Positions 37,431 to 46,201 are shown, numbered from the stretch's first letter. The stretch: DNA of 64,000 nucleotides from Gammaproteobacteria bacterium (GCA_026713925.1 JAPONM010000007.1:102677-166676), one strand, 5' to 3'. Made by a program: numbers and translations. The notes: generated by a model not told the origin, from the letters alone.

Positions 37431-39377
37431 ATGAAAACTCTTTGTCTGATCATTGTTCTGGCACCCTTGGCAGGTGCCTTGGTAGCAGGTCTGCTGGGCC
37501 GGCAGATCGGGCGAGCGGGCGCGCACTCGGTCACGATTGCAGGTGTACTGGTGTCCTTTGCCCTGAGCCTGGTTGTATTCTGGGAATTTGTTTCGGGCCA
37601 GGCCGTACCGGTTTCAATTGACGTGTACCAATGGCTCAGCCTCGCAAGCCTGGAATTCAAGGTGGGCTTTCTGATCGACCCGCTGACGGTCATCATGATG
37701 GTCGTGGTGACCTTCGTATCCCTGATGGTCCATATCTACACCATTGGATACATGCATGATGATCCCGGCTATCAGCGTTTCTTTTCCTATATTTCGCTGT
37801 TCACATTTTCGATGCTGATGCTGGTGATGGCAAACAATTTTCTGCAGCTGTTCTTCGGATGGGAAGCCGTGGGCCTGGTTTCCTACCTGCTGATTGGCTT
37901 CTGGTATACCAGGGAGTCTGCGATCTTTGCGAACCTGAAGGCATTTCTGGTCAACAGGGTGGGTGATCTCGGGTTCCTGCTGGGCATTGCCGCGATTCTC
38001 TCAATCTTCAACAGCCTGGATTACCAGGCCGTTTTCAGCCACGCCCCGGATGTATCCGGGCAAACCATTGCAATTGCCGGAAGCATGCATTGGCCGGCCA
38101 TGACAGTGATCTGCCTGCTGCTGTTCGTTGGCGCAATGGGTAAATCCGCACAAGTCCCCCTGCATGTATGGCTGCCGGATTCCATGGAAGGCCCGACCCC
38201 GATCTCCGCACTGATTCACGCTGCCACGATGGTGACCGCGGGCATCTTCATGGTGGCACGCATGTCCCCCCTGTTCGAGTTCAGTGATATAGCGCTGTCG
38301 GTAGTGCTCGTGATCGGTGCCCTGACAGCATTTTTCATGGGGCTGGTAGGCATCGTGCAGAACGATATAAAAAGGGTAGTGGCCTATTCGACCCTGTCGC
38401 AGCTGGGCTACATGACGGTTGCCCTGGGAGCTTCTGCCTACTCCATCGCCATATTTCACCTGTTCACCCATGCATTTTTCAAGGCATTGCTGTTTCTGGC
38501 GGCAGGTTCCGTGATTGTGGCCTTGCACCACGAGCAGGACCTGCGCAACATGGGCGGTTTGCGCAAACACATGCCCATTACCTACTGGACGGCATTGATC
38601 GGTGCGCTGGCTTTGGTCGGCTTTCCAGGCTTTTCCGGGTTTTTCTCCAAGGATGCCATCATCGAGGCTGTGTATCATTCGCATCTTCCGGGAGCAGGCT
38701 TTGCATACGTGCTGGTACTGGCGGGCGTGTTTGTCACTGCTTTTTACTCGTTTCGATTGCTGTTCCTGGCCTTTCACGGCAAGAGCAGGCTGAAGCCCGA
38801 AGTGGAAGGCCATGTCAAGGAGTCGCCTGCGGTCATCACTGTGCCTCTGATCATGCTGGCAATCCCATCCGTGCTCGCAGGACTGCTGATCGGCCAGTTC
38901 GTATTTGGAGACTATTTTGCGGAAAGCCTGTTTGTTGCAGACCGTCATGGTGCGGTGGCTGAACTTCAATCCCACTACCACGGGTTGTGGTCATTCGTGT
39001 TGCACGGTTTGCAGGGCAAGGCAGTATGGCTGGCGCTGGCCGGGATATTTTGTGCCTGGTGGGTATATCTGCGACAGCCAGGGTTGGCAGAGTGGGGGAA
39101 ACAGAGACTGGGCGTTTTGCACAGGGTGCTGCTGTACAAGTACGGCTTCGATGAATTCTATCAGGGAGTAATTTCCGCTGGCACGCGCAGAGCCGGGTCT
39201 GTATGTGACCGGTTCGGGGATCGTCTGGTGATTGACGGCCTCGTGGTAAATGGTTTTGCCAGGATGGTGAACTGGTGCTCACTGAGGGTGCGCAACGTGC
39301 AGTCCGGTTACCTGTATCACTATGCCTTCACCATGATCCTTGGCCTGCTGATTCTGCTGGGTATCCGTTACTTGTAA
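37431..39377 (+). CDS. nuoL: NADH-quinone oxidoreductase subunit L
   Basis: Largest antiporter-like proton-pumping subunit, 648 residues, about 16 helices plus the long lateral helix near the C-terminus. The core motif WEAVGLVSYLLIGFWYTR holds the key glutamate. GAMGKSAQVPLHVWLPDSMEGPTPISALIHAATMV holds the channel lysine and histidines. It is one base from nuoM. Confidence 0.97.
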   Translation: MKTLCLIIVLAPLAGALVAGLLGRQIGRAGAHSVTIAGVLVSFALSLVVFWEFVSGQAVPVSIDVYQWLSLASLEFKVGFLIDPLTVIMMVVVTFVSLMVHIYTIGYMHDDPGYQRFFSYISLFTFSMLMLVMANNFLQLFFGWEAVGLVSYLLIGFWYTRESAIFANLKAFLVNRVGDLGFLLGIAAILSIFNSLDYQAVFSHAPDVSGQTIAIAGSMHWPAMTVICLLLFVGAMGKSAQVPLHVWLPDSMEGPTPISALIHAATMVTAGIFMVARMSPLFEFSDIALSVVLVIGALTAFFMGLVGIVQNDIKRVVAYSTLSQLGYMTVALGASAYSIAIFHLFTHAFFKALLFLAAGSVIVALHHEQDLRNMGGLRKHMPITYWTALIGALALVGFPGFSGFFSKDAIIEAVYHSHLPGAGFAYVLVLAGVFVTAFYSFRLLFLAFHGKSRLKPEVEGHVKESPAVITVPLIMLAIPSVLAGLLIGQFVFGDYFAESLFVADRHGAVAELQSHYHGLWSFVLHGLQGKAVWLALAGIFCAWWVYLRQPGLAEWGKQRLGVLHRVLLYKYGFDEFYQGVISAGTRRAGSVCDRFGDRLVIDGLVVNGFARMVNWCSLRVRNVQSGYLYHYAFTMILGLLILLGIRYL

Positions 39378-39383
39378 TTGAAA

Positions 39384-40895
39384 ATGCTTGCCTCACTTCC
39401 CATACTGAGTGTCCTGATCTGGCTTCCGATCTTTGGGGGCCTGCTGGTCATTCCTGCCGGAAAGGTTTCCGTTCATGCAGTACGGTGGCTGGCATTGTTC
39501 ATTGCACTGGCAACTTTTCTGGCAAGCATCGCACTGCTGGGAGGTTTCGATGCCCAGCAACATGCCATGCAATTCCGCGAGTACGTACCCTGGATCCGGG
39601 CTTTCGATGTGTACTACTCGCTCGGTGTGGACGGAATCTCGATTCCGCTGATTCTGCTTACTACCGTCATCACGGTTTTGGTGGTGATCGCAGGGTGGGG
39701 CATTGTACCCGGGCGCATTGCCGAGTACTTTGCATCGTTCCTGATTCTGGAAGGCCTGATGATCGGCGTATTTTGTGCCCTGGACGCCATTCTCTTTTAT
39801 ATATTCTTTGAGGGTATGCTGATTCCGATGTTTCTGATTATCGGAATATGGGGCGGGCCCCGCAGGGTGTATGCAACGGTAAAGTTCTTCTTGTATACCT
39901 TTTTCGGTTCGATATTCCTGCTGGTGGCACTGGTCTATCTTTACCTGCAGGCCAATACCTTCGAAATTGCACAGTTGCAGCAGTTTCATCTGAGTGCCCG
40001 CGAACAATACTTGATCTTCCTGGCATTCCTGATTGCGTTTGCGGTCAAGATACCCATGTGGCCTGTACATACCTGGTTGCCGGATGCACACGTCGAGGCC
40101 CCTACGGGAGGTTCGGTGGTATTGGCGGCTATCATGTTGAAAGTAGGCGGTTACGGGTTTTTGCGTTTCAGCATCCCGATTACATCCTATGCAAGCGAAC
40201 AGCTTGCGGGGGTCATTATCGCCGTTTCACTTGTCGCCATCGTATACATTGGGCTGGTGGCACTGGCCCAGCGTGACATGAAAAAACTGATTGCCTATTC
40301 ATCGATTGCCCATATGGGCTTTGTCACACTGGGATTCTTTGTGATCTTCGCGCTGTTCGCCAAGGCCGGCTCTTCCGCAGAACTGGCCATGCAGGGCGGC
40401 ATGGTGCAGATGATTTCACATGGTTTCATATCCGGTGCCATGTTCCTGTGCGTAGGGGTGTTGTATGACCGTATGCACAGCAGGCAGATAGCAGATTACG
40501 GAGGGGTAGTGAACAGCATGCCGGTCTTTGCAGTATTTTTTGTCATCTTTGCCATGGCCAATGTTGGCCTGCCGGGGACCTCCGGGTTTGTGGGAGAGTT
40601 CATGGTCATCCTGGCAAGTTTCAATGCCAACGTGTGGTATGCCTTCCTGGCCGCATTGACCCTGGTTCTCGGTGCTGCCTACACGCTCTGGATGATCAAG
40701 CGGGTCGTATTCGGTGCCCCGGGCAACGAGCAGGTGGCAGCCCTGACGGATCTGAACCGCAGGGAGTTTTTCTGCCTGCTGGTTCTGACCCTGCTGGTTC
40801 TCTGGCTCGGTCTGTGGCCGGCGCCGTTGATTGAAATCATGGATGCCTCCGTTGTTCATCTGCTGCACCAGGCACAACTGACAAATCTCAGGTAG
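39384..40895 (+). CDS. nuoM: NADH-quinone oxidoreductase subunit M
   Basis: Antiporter-like subunit, 503 residues from ATG 39384 (TTG 39378 is in frame, directly after the nuoL stop). FFEGMLIPMFLIIGIWGG and VKIPMWPVHTWLPDAHVEAPTGGSV carry the conserved channel glutamate and lysine. It ends immediately before nuoN. Confidence 0.97.
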   Translation: MLASLPILSVLIWLPIFGGLLVIPAGKVSVHAVRWLALFIALATFLASIALLGGFDAQQHAMQFREYVPWIRAFDVYYSLGVDGISIPLILLTTVITVLVVIAGWGIVPGRIAEYFASFLILEGLMIGVFCALDAILFYIFFEGMLIPMFLIIGIWGGPRRVYATVKFFLYTFFGSIFLLVALVYLYLQANTFEIAQLQQFHLSAREQYLIFLAFLIAFAVKIPMWPVHTWLPDAHVEAPTGGSVVLAAIMLKVGGYGFLRFSIPITSYASEQLAGVIIAVSLVAIVYIGLVALAQRDMKKLIAYSSIAHMGFVTLGFFVIFALFAKAGSSAELAMQGGMVQMISHGFISGAMFLCVGVLYDRMHSRQIADYGGVVNSMPVFAVFFVIFAMANVGLPGTSGFVGEFMVILASFNANVWYAFLAALTLVLGAAYTLWMIKRVVFGAPGNEQVAALTDLNRREFFCLLVLTLLVLWLGLWPAPLIEIMDASVVHLLHQAQLTNLR

Positions 40896-40900
40896 TGATC

Positions 40901-42337
40901 ATGGACAGTTTAAATTCAGATGTGCTTCTTGCATTACCGGAAATTGCCCTGCTGGCGGCTACCTCCGCGGTGCTTCTCATCAGCCTTTATGCAGGGCGGG
41001 CCAGCGAGGCGCTTGCATACTGGTTGAGTCTGGCAGCGCTGGCGATCACCGCGGTACTGGTTGATTTCACGTCCATGCAGCCGGAATTGTTTGCATTCGG
41101 GGAGATGTATATCAATGATCCACTGGCTGTTGCGATTAAGCTGTTTGCGTGTTTGACTGTGGCGACCGTATTCATCTATGCGCGCCCCTATTTGCGCCAG
41201 CGTGAGCATGCCAGGGCAGAATTTTACATTCTGGGGCTGTTCGCCACCCTCGGGACTCTGGTGATGGCCTCGGCCCATAATTTTGTACTGGTCTATCTGG
41301 GCCTGGAACTGCTTTCATTATGCCTGTATGCCCTGGTGGTCTTTGAGCGGGATTCCAGCGACGCCTCTGAAGCGGCAATAAAATATTTTGTGCTTGGCGC
41401 AATCGCATCGGGGATGCTGCTCTACGGGATGTCAATATTATATGGATTGACAGGAAGCCTCGATCTGGCCGAGATCCACGCATATCTTGGGAACAGGGGC
41501 ACGGACAGTGTCGCCCTCGTGTTCGCGTTAGCATTCATCGTGGTGGGTCTGGCCTTCAAATTCGGTGCAGTGCCTTTCCATATGTGGATGCCGGACGTCT
41601 ATCAGGGCGCGCCTACGGCCATTACACTGTTTATTGCAACCATGCCGAAACTTGCGGCATTTGTCATGGCCATTCGCCTGTTGAGCAATGGCTTGCAGGA
41701 ATTGTTAACAGACTGGCAGCAAATGCTGATCATTCTGACGGTGTTGTCTGTAGTGTTCGGGAATGTTATTGCAATTGCGCAAAGCAATATCAAGCGCATG
41801 CTGGCCTATTCAGCCATTTCCCATATCGGCTTTATTTTGCTTGGGATACTTTCGGGTTCAGCCTTCGGTTATGCAGCGGCACTTTTTTATACCGTAATTT
41901 ATGTGTTGATGGCGGCAGGAACTTTCGGTGTACTGAGCCTGCTTGCCCAGCCGGGCAGGGACCTGGACAGGCTGGTGGACCTGAAGGGTCTGGGCAGCTA
42001 CAACCCGTGGTTTGCCCTGATCATGTTGCTGCTGATGTTTTCCATGGCGGGAGTTCCCTTGACAGTGGGTTTCTATGCCAAGTTGTACATCCTGCAGAGC
42101 TTGATTCATGACGGCATGCTGTGGCTGGCAATCCTCGCGATTTTGATGTCGGTGGTCGGTGCGTTCTATTATCTGCGTGTAGTGAAGTACATGTATTTCG
42201 ACGATGCGGATGAGCAGTTTCGCCTGCAGCGTTCGCCTCTGGCACACACGGTCCTGTCGGTCAATGGATTGCTGGTTGTAGCACTTTTCATTTTCCCCAA
42301 TGCATTGCTCAACTATTGTATGCAGGTGCTGAATTGA
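40901..42337 (+). CDS. nuoN: NADH-quinone oxidoreductase subunit N
   Basis: Third antiporter-like subunit, 478 residues from ATG 40901. YLGLELLSLCLYALVVFERDS and FKFGAVPFHMWMPDVYQGAPT contain the conserved glutamate and lysine of the proton path. Last nuo gene; no strong terminator separates it from tRNA-fMet 74 bases on. Confidence 0.97.
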   Translation: MDSLNSDVLLALPEIALLAATSAVLLISLYAGRASEALAYWLSLAALAITAVLVDFTSMQPELFAFGEMYINDPLAVAIKLFACLTVATVFIYARPYLRQREHARAEFYILGLFATLGTLVMASAHNFVLVYLGLELLSLCLYALVVFERDSSDASEAAIKYFVLGAIASGMLLYGMSILYGLTGSLDLAEIHAYLGNRGTDSVALVFALAFIVVGLAFKFGAVPFHMWMPDVYQGAPTAITLFIATMPKLAAFVMAIRLLSNGLQELLTDWQQMLIILTVLSVVFGNVIAIAQSNIKRMLAYSAISHIGFILLGILSGSAFGYAAALFYTVIYVLMAAGTFGVLSLLAQPGRDLDRLVDLKGLGSYNPWFALIMLLLMFSMAGVPLTVGFYAKLYILQSLIHDGMLWLAILAILMSVVGAFYYLRVVKYMYFDDADEQFRLQRSPLAHTVLSVNGLLVVALFIFPNALLNYCMQVLN

Positions 42338-42411
42338 ATCAGCAATGCTGTTTCGGCTGTCCGGAAACCCCTTGAGATATGCAGGCTGAGTCAGTAAACT
42401 CCCCTCCCTGA

Positions 42412-42488
42412 TGCGGGGTGGAGCAGTCTGGCAGCTCGTCGGGCTCATAACCCGAAGGTCGCAGGTTCAAATCCTGCCCCCGCTACCA
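42412..42488 (+). tRNA. initiator tRNA-fMet (CAT)
   Basis: A 77-base tRNA. The anticodon loop is CTCATAA, and three consecutive G:C pairs (GGG/CCC) sit next to it in the anticodon stem. D-stem GAGC/GCTC has the A11:U24 pair. These mark an initiator rather than an elongator tRNA-Met. Encoded CCA is present. The first base is T and the base opposite (position 72) is T, so there is a U1:U72 mismatch in place of the usual C1:A72. As in relatives it stands in the line nuo - tRNA-fMet - rimP, but 12 kb of other genes now follow it. Confidence 0.97.
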
Positions 42489-42521
42489 CATTAAAATTCA
42501 AGACTGTCCTAGAACGGCGAA

Positions 42522-43079
42522 ATGAGCAGCCTGCAGACAGAAGCACTGAAGATTGGCCTGATTGGTCAGGGGACTTTAGCGGACCTGATTGTCACCCTGT
42601 TGGGAAAGGCAGGTTTTGCCCTGTGCAGGCTGGAAGATGAAATCAGGGACTCCGTACATCCCGTTGCACACGGTTATGCATCGCCCATGATGCTCGCTGG
42701 AGCGTGTCCGTTCATTATCACGGTGATGTCCGACGGAACCGAGCTGGAGAAAGTTCTGTTCGGTGACGCAGGCATTGCCCGATGCTGGAGGACAGACACC
42801 CTGCTTATTGACATGAGCACGGTTTCTCCGGAATTCCTGCAGGAGCTGTCGGAGCAACTCGTGGAAAACGAGATCGCGTTCCTGGACGCAGTGATCATCA
42901 ATGAGAATGCAGGGGATTGCGGTGCCATGCAGATGATTCTGGTCGGCGGGGAACAGAGCGTGTATGAAAGGGCGCTTCCGGTATTTGAAAGAATTGCACG
43001 AAATGTCAAGCATCTGGGTCCGAGTGGTGCAAGCCAGTTCTACCGCCAGGCCTTTGCGGTACGAAAAAAGCAGGAATGA
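42522..43079 (+). pseudogene. truncated beta-hydroxyacid dehydrogenase (NAD-binding domain only)
   Basis: The 185 residues match the N-terminal Rossmann domain of the 3-hydroxyisobutyrate / 6-phosphogluconate dehydrogenase superfamily: IGLIGQGTLA near the start, FIITVMSDGTELEKVLFG, LLIDMSTVSPEFLQELSEQ and MQMILVGGEQSVYERALPVFE. The match stops at HLGPSGASQFYR; relatives then continue for about 110 residues with the catalytic lysine domain, which is absent. The cofactor loop is also altered (GQGTLA for GxGxMG). Probably a gene remnant, though a diverged nucleotide-binding protein is possible. It starts 34 bases after tRNA-fMet. Confidence 0.65.
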
Positions 43080-43292
43080 CCGCACCGGGGGTGTGACCTG
43101 GTTCTTGGCCTGTTCTTGGCCATATTCACGCCTAGGGTCCTGCTTGCAGGCACCTTCATGCAAGTAGAACCTCGGCACCGGATTTAAGATATACTGACCA
43201 TATGGTTTTATATCCTTCAACAACGGGCAATCTGCAAATGGTGCAGCACAGTGCAACGGCAGGTTTGGCTTTTCTCACCGAGGGCTGACCAG

Positions 43293-43529
43293 ATGGCGTT
43301 GGTAGAATATGTAAGCATCACCAAGGCATCCAGGATATCTGGAATTCCAGTGACCAAGATTTATCGCTTTATCCATGCCGGAGAACTGGAGGTGTACCAG
43401 CAAAATGGCACGTATGAAATCAATGTATGCGATTTGATGAGGAAGAAATCCAGGATGAAGGATATGGAGTTACTGGAACCTGCCTTTATGAACTTCATCT
43501 CCAAAGTGGAGGGAGAAGAACCGAAGTAG
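43293..43529 (+). CDS. small helix-turn-helix protein (excisionase/MerR-like)
   Basis: A 78-residue protein starting MALVEYVSITKASRISGIPVTKIYRFIHAGELEVYQQNG. This has the winged-helix pattern of excisionase and MerR DNA-binding domains (tyrosine-valine, helix, IPVTKIYRFIHAGEL, wing). The rest is a short charged tail. It has no dimerisation coiled coil or sensor domain. It may be a prophage-type remnant or a local regulator of the flavin gene cluster that follows. Confidence 0.65.
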   Translation: MALVEYVSITKASRISGIPVTKIYRFIHAGELEVYQQNGTYEINVCDLMRKKSRMKDMELLEPAFMNFISKVEGEEPK

Positions 43530-43592
43530 TCCTGCAGGCGAGCCAGGTGATGGTCTGTCGGCGTGGGCTGGAAGCACCCGCTGGGCTCTGTA

Positions 43593-43619
43593 TGCCTAGG
43601 TGCCTAGGTGCCTAGGTGC
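43593..43619. repeat. 8-bp microsatellite at the flavin reductase stop codon
   Basis: The unit GTGCCTAG is repeated about three times. On the minus strand it contains the stop codon of the flavin reductase gene and encodes its last residues HLGT, so copy-number changes would alter that C-terminus. Confidence 0.75.
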
Positions 43620-44086
43620 TGAAACCCCCCTGCATACCAGATGGTAGGTGTACCATCGTTGATGGTCAAGTATTCCACTTGACCCACCAGGATTATATGG
43701 TCGCCACCAGGATAGGTGTATTTTGTCCTGCACTCCAGCGCTACGGGTGTGCCTGAGAGAATCGGCAGGCCGCTGGAGCCCAGAACGAATTCGCCTCCTG
43801 AAAACTTGTCGCAACCCTTCGTTGCAAATTTCATAGCCAGTTTTTCGTGTTTGGCATCGATGATGTTGACTGCAAACTGTTCCCCGGCATTGAATGGTTT
43901 GAAACAATCGGCATTGTTTGCCAGACAGACCAGAATCAGTGGAGGGGAAAGTGACAGTGAAGAAAAGGCCGATGCAGTAAACCCGAACTGTTCATCATTT
44001 GCAACGGTTGTAACGATGGTTACACCACTCGGGAATTGAGCCATGGCTTGTTTAAACTGGTCATCAGTGACTGCATCGGTATTCAT
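43604..44086 (-). CDS. flavin reductase (RutF/HpaC-like)
   Basis: A 160-residue flavin-reductase-domain protein that should use NAD(P)H to reduce FMN for a partner monooxygenase. Family features are FKQAMAQFPSGVTIVTT at the N-terminus, GFTASAFSSLSLSPPLILVCLA (the flavin-binding stretch) and GDHIILVGQVEYL near the C-terminus. It is transcribed away from the sigma54 activator gene at 44390. A near-perfect sigma54 promoter lies about 95 bases before its ATG. It probably partners the SfnG-type monooxygenase at 49516 or an unlinked one. Confidence 0.88.
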   Translation of the reverse strand: MNTDAVTDDQFKQAMAQFPSGVTIVTTVANDEQFGFTASAFSSLSLSPPLILVCLANNADCFKPFNAGEQFAVNIIDAKHEKLAMKFATKGCDKFSGGEFVLGSSGLPILSGTPVALECRTKYTYPGGDHIILVGQVEYLTINDGTPTIWYAGGFQHLGT

Positions 44087-44179
44087 ACTTTGTGGGCCTG
44101 TAAAAAATGGTCTCAGCTTTAATACATCTGCTGCTTGTCAATAAACTGCTCCTCAAGTAAGGGAGTTTACATATATTGA

Positions 44180-44195
44180 TGCAACTAGTGTACCA
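44180..44195 (-). promoter_or_regulatory. sigma54 (-24/-12) promoter for the flavin reductase gene
   Basis: Read on the minus strand the site is TGGTACACTAGTTGCA. It fits the sigma54 consensus TGGYACR-N4-TTGCW at every fixed position, with 12 bases between the -24 GG and the -12 GC. Transcription would start near 44168, leaving a leader of about 80 bases. Confidence 0.8.
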
Positions 44196-44296
44196 GCAAG
44201 AGGTGGGGCGGTTTGAATCTGCCTGTGTGCCATTCAGTGTGTCAACAGTATTTGCACGTATCATTTAGACACGTTTTTAAAAAATAAATGGTCTTT

Positions 44297-44327
44297 TTGA
44301 CACAATCAGGTGTTGTAGCGGTATACT
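44297..44327 (+). promoter_or_regulatory. possible sigma70 promoter for the activator gene
   Basis: TTGACA at 44297-44302 and TATACT at 44322-44327, separated by 19 bases. Both boxes are good but the spacing is 2 longer than ideal. It lies 62 bases before ATG 44390. Confidence 0.35.
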
Positions 44328-44389
44328 TGCGTATCTGGACCACATGTCCTGAGTATTTTGGCATTACTGGCAACTACTAGAAGGATCCA

Positions 44390-45778
44390 ATGCAAATTGT
44401 ACACAAGATTTTGGTAGTCGAACACGATGTTGAGTTTGGTGAGTCTGTCACAAAGCTGCTGGAGAAAGAGGGCATGACAGTGGCTCATGTCAGAAAAGTT
44501 TCCGAGGCAATGCCCAGGCTGCTCTCGGAGGATTTCGACCTGGTGCTGAGTGATCTCAAATTGAGTGGCCAGACAGGGCTTGACCTGCTGAGGAAAATAC
44601 GGGCGTCGGGACTGGAGTGCCCGAGAGTTATCATGACTCATTACACATCCATAAAATGCGCGGTTCAGGCTTTGCGCTTGGGTGCTGTCGATTACCTGCT
44701 TAAGCCGTTTTCAGATAAATATCTTATTTATGCCGTAACCAGGGCGATTAACGAGCAGAGTATCCAGAAGGAAAACCGTCAGCTGAAACAGGACCTGCAA
44801 AATGTACGGCATAACAGCACAGAGATCATCGGTGAAAGCCAGTCGATACTGGAATTGAAAAGCCTGCTGGACCGGGTGGGTCCCAGTGAAGCGACGGTAC
44901 TCATCCAGGGCGAGAGTGGTACCGGGAAGGAATTGGTTGCAATGGGGATTCATGAGGCAAGCCAACGCTACGACGGCAACTTTGTCCCGGTAAACTGTGG
45001 CGCTATTCCGGCGGAATTGATGGAATCCGAGTTTTTTGGACATGTAAAAGGTGCATTTACAGGTGCCGTTTCTTCAAAGAATGGGTTGATTCGTGAAGCG
45101 CATGGGGGGACATTGTTTCTTGATGAAATCTCAGAACTGGCCCCGATGCTCCAGGTCAAGCTGCTCCGGTTCATACAGGACAGAAATGTCCGCCCGATCG
45201 GTAATAGCCAGTCCTTCCATGTGGACGTTCGAATCATAGCTGCCAGCAACCGGGACCTGCAGAAAGAAGTTGCGGCAGGCCGCATGCGCGAGGACCTGTA
45301 CTACCGGCTCAATGTCATTCAGATTCTGGTTCCGCCTTTGCGCCAGCGGCTGGATGATATCGAGCTTCTCCTGAACTGTTTCATAAAGCGCTACAACCTG
45401 AAACTCGGCCGCAGGATCTGCAAAGTCAATGACAGGTTATTTGAATTCCTGAAGGAGTATGACTGGCCCGGAAACGTGCGCGAACTGGAAAACTCAGTGG
45501 AGCGTGCGATTATCCTGGCCAAGGGAGAGGAGCTTGACATCGATGATTTCAAGCATATAAAAGGCAATGGTGCGAATGGGGCGATAAATAGCCAGGGCAG
45601 CGAGACACGGCACGAGCCCATGCCGGTCGAGGAATACATGAAAAGTATCGTGCAGGAGTACCAGCATGAGTGCAGCGAGATGGAGCTGGCGAAAATGCTG
45701 GGAATTGGACGCAAGGCGCTTTGGATGCGCCGCAACCGGTGGGGCCTGCATCGAGACAAGCCCAAGAAAGTTTCATAA
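44390..45778 (+). CDS. sigma54-dependent response regulator (NtrC family)
   Basis: A 462-residue bacterial enhancer-binding protein. Residues of about 5-120 form a receiver domain with phospho-acceptor Asp55 in LVLSDLKLSG and the LLKPFS lysine. The AAA+ domain has Walker A GESGTGKE, the sigma54-contact loop GAFTGA and Walker B GGTLFLDEIS. A Fis-type helix-turn-helix (ELAKMLGIGRKALWMRRNRWGL) ends it. No histidine kinase gene is in the window. Two sigma54 promoters with matching boxes flank the gene, so it most likely controls both. This parallels SfnR, a sigma54 activator of the sfn genes in Pseudomonas. Confidence 0.95.
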   Translation: MQIVHKILVVEHDVEFGESVTKLLEKEGMTVAHVRKVSEAMPRLLSEDFDLVLSDLKLSGQTGLDLLRKIRASGLECPRVIMTHYTSIKCAVQALRLGAVDYLLKPFSDKYLIYAVTRAINEQSIQKENRQLKQDLQNVRHNSTEIIGESQSILELKSLLDRVGPSEATVLIQGESGTGKELVAMGIHEASQRYDGNFVPVNCGAIPAELMESEFFGHVKGAFTGAVSSKNGLIREAHGGTLFLDEISELAPMLQVKLLRFIQDRNVRPIGNSQSFHVDVRIIAASNRDLQKEVAAGRMREDLYYRLNVIQILVPPLRQRLDDIELLLNCFIKRYNLKLGRRICKVNDRLFEFLKEYDWPGNVRELENSVERAIILAKGEELDIDDFKHIKGNGANGAINSQGSETRHEPMPVEEYMKSIVQEYQHECSEMELAKMLGIGRKALWMRRNRWGLHRDKPKKVS

Positions 45779-45840
45779 GTTGATGGGTGTCAAGCAGGCC
45801 TGTCGGGCTTGCATTCTCACACGTGGCTCACACACGGCGT

Positions 45841-45895
45841 GGGCAGGATGACAATTCTGGGCATCCAGATTAGCGGCACTCCCTGCCCTTTTGTT
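45841..45895 (+). terminator. terminator-like structure after the activator gene
   Basis: GGGCAGG (45841-45847) pairs with CCTGCCC (45882-45888), followed by TTTTGTTT. An inner hairpin TCTGG/CCAGA fills part of the loop. The long loop makes it a moderate candidate. Confidence 0.4.
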
Positions 45896-45980
45896 TCCAA
45901 ACTGCCACAGTACGTGTCAAATCGAAACCCGAAATGAAGAATTATCAGCCTGATGCTGCCAAATTAGTGCATTAGACATC

Positions 45981-45996
45981 TGGTACAGATTTTGCA
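45981..45996 (+). promoter_or_regulatory. sigma54 (-24/-12) promoter for the binding-protein/ribBA/sfnG cluster
   Basis: TGGTACAGATTTTGCA fits TGGYACR-N4-TTGCW at every fixed position, with the 12-base spacing from -24 GG to -12 GC. Only the N4 differs from the promoter at 44180-44195. Predicted start is near 46007, directly in front of the four-copy repeat. The activator gene ends about 200 bases upstream. Confidence 0.85.
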
Positions 45997-46007
45997 TGAT
46001 AACGACA

Positions 46008-46095
46008 GGAGGGTAATATTATTACAAACAGGTAGGGTAATAATATTACAAACAGGAGGGTAATAATATTATCGATAGGAGGGTAATAATATTAA
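46008..46095 (+). repeat. four-copy tandem element in the leader of the sigma54 transcript
   Basis: Each unit is GGAGGG or GTAGGG joined to a short inverted repeat GTAAT-N3-ATTAC. The dyads start at 46013, 46037, 46060 and 46083, so the period is 23-24 bases. Copy 1 has ATT and the others AAT as centre; copies 3 and 4 lose the final C. Units are joined by AAACA or TCGAT. Because the predicted transcription start is near 46007, the array lies in the untranslated leader. It could be a set of protein-binding operators, or small RNA hairpins preceded by purine-rich GGA sites. Confidence 0.9.
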
Positions 46096-46201
46096 CGTGC
46101 ATGTAAATGTTCGATAACTGGCTCTTCTTAAGGCCTTGATGTGCAAGGCCCCAGGCATTATGCACATATCAGGTTATAAACAATAAAGTTAGGAGTAACA
46201 A

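Noticed and set aside
38001..38981. Minus-strand frame of 326 codons
   Set aside because: Opposite nuoL; rich in His/Gln as expected of the complement of membrane-helix codons.
46008..46095. CRISPR array
   Set aside because: Repeats are only 18-20 bases and the spacing sequence (AAACA, TCGAT) is far too short to be spacers; no cas genes.
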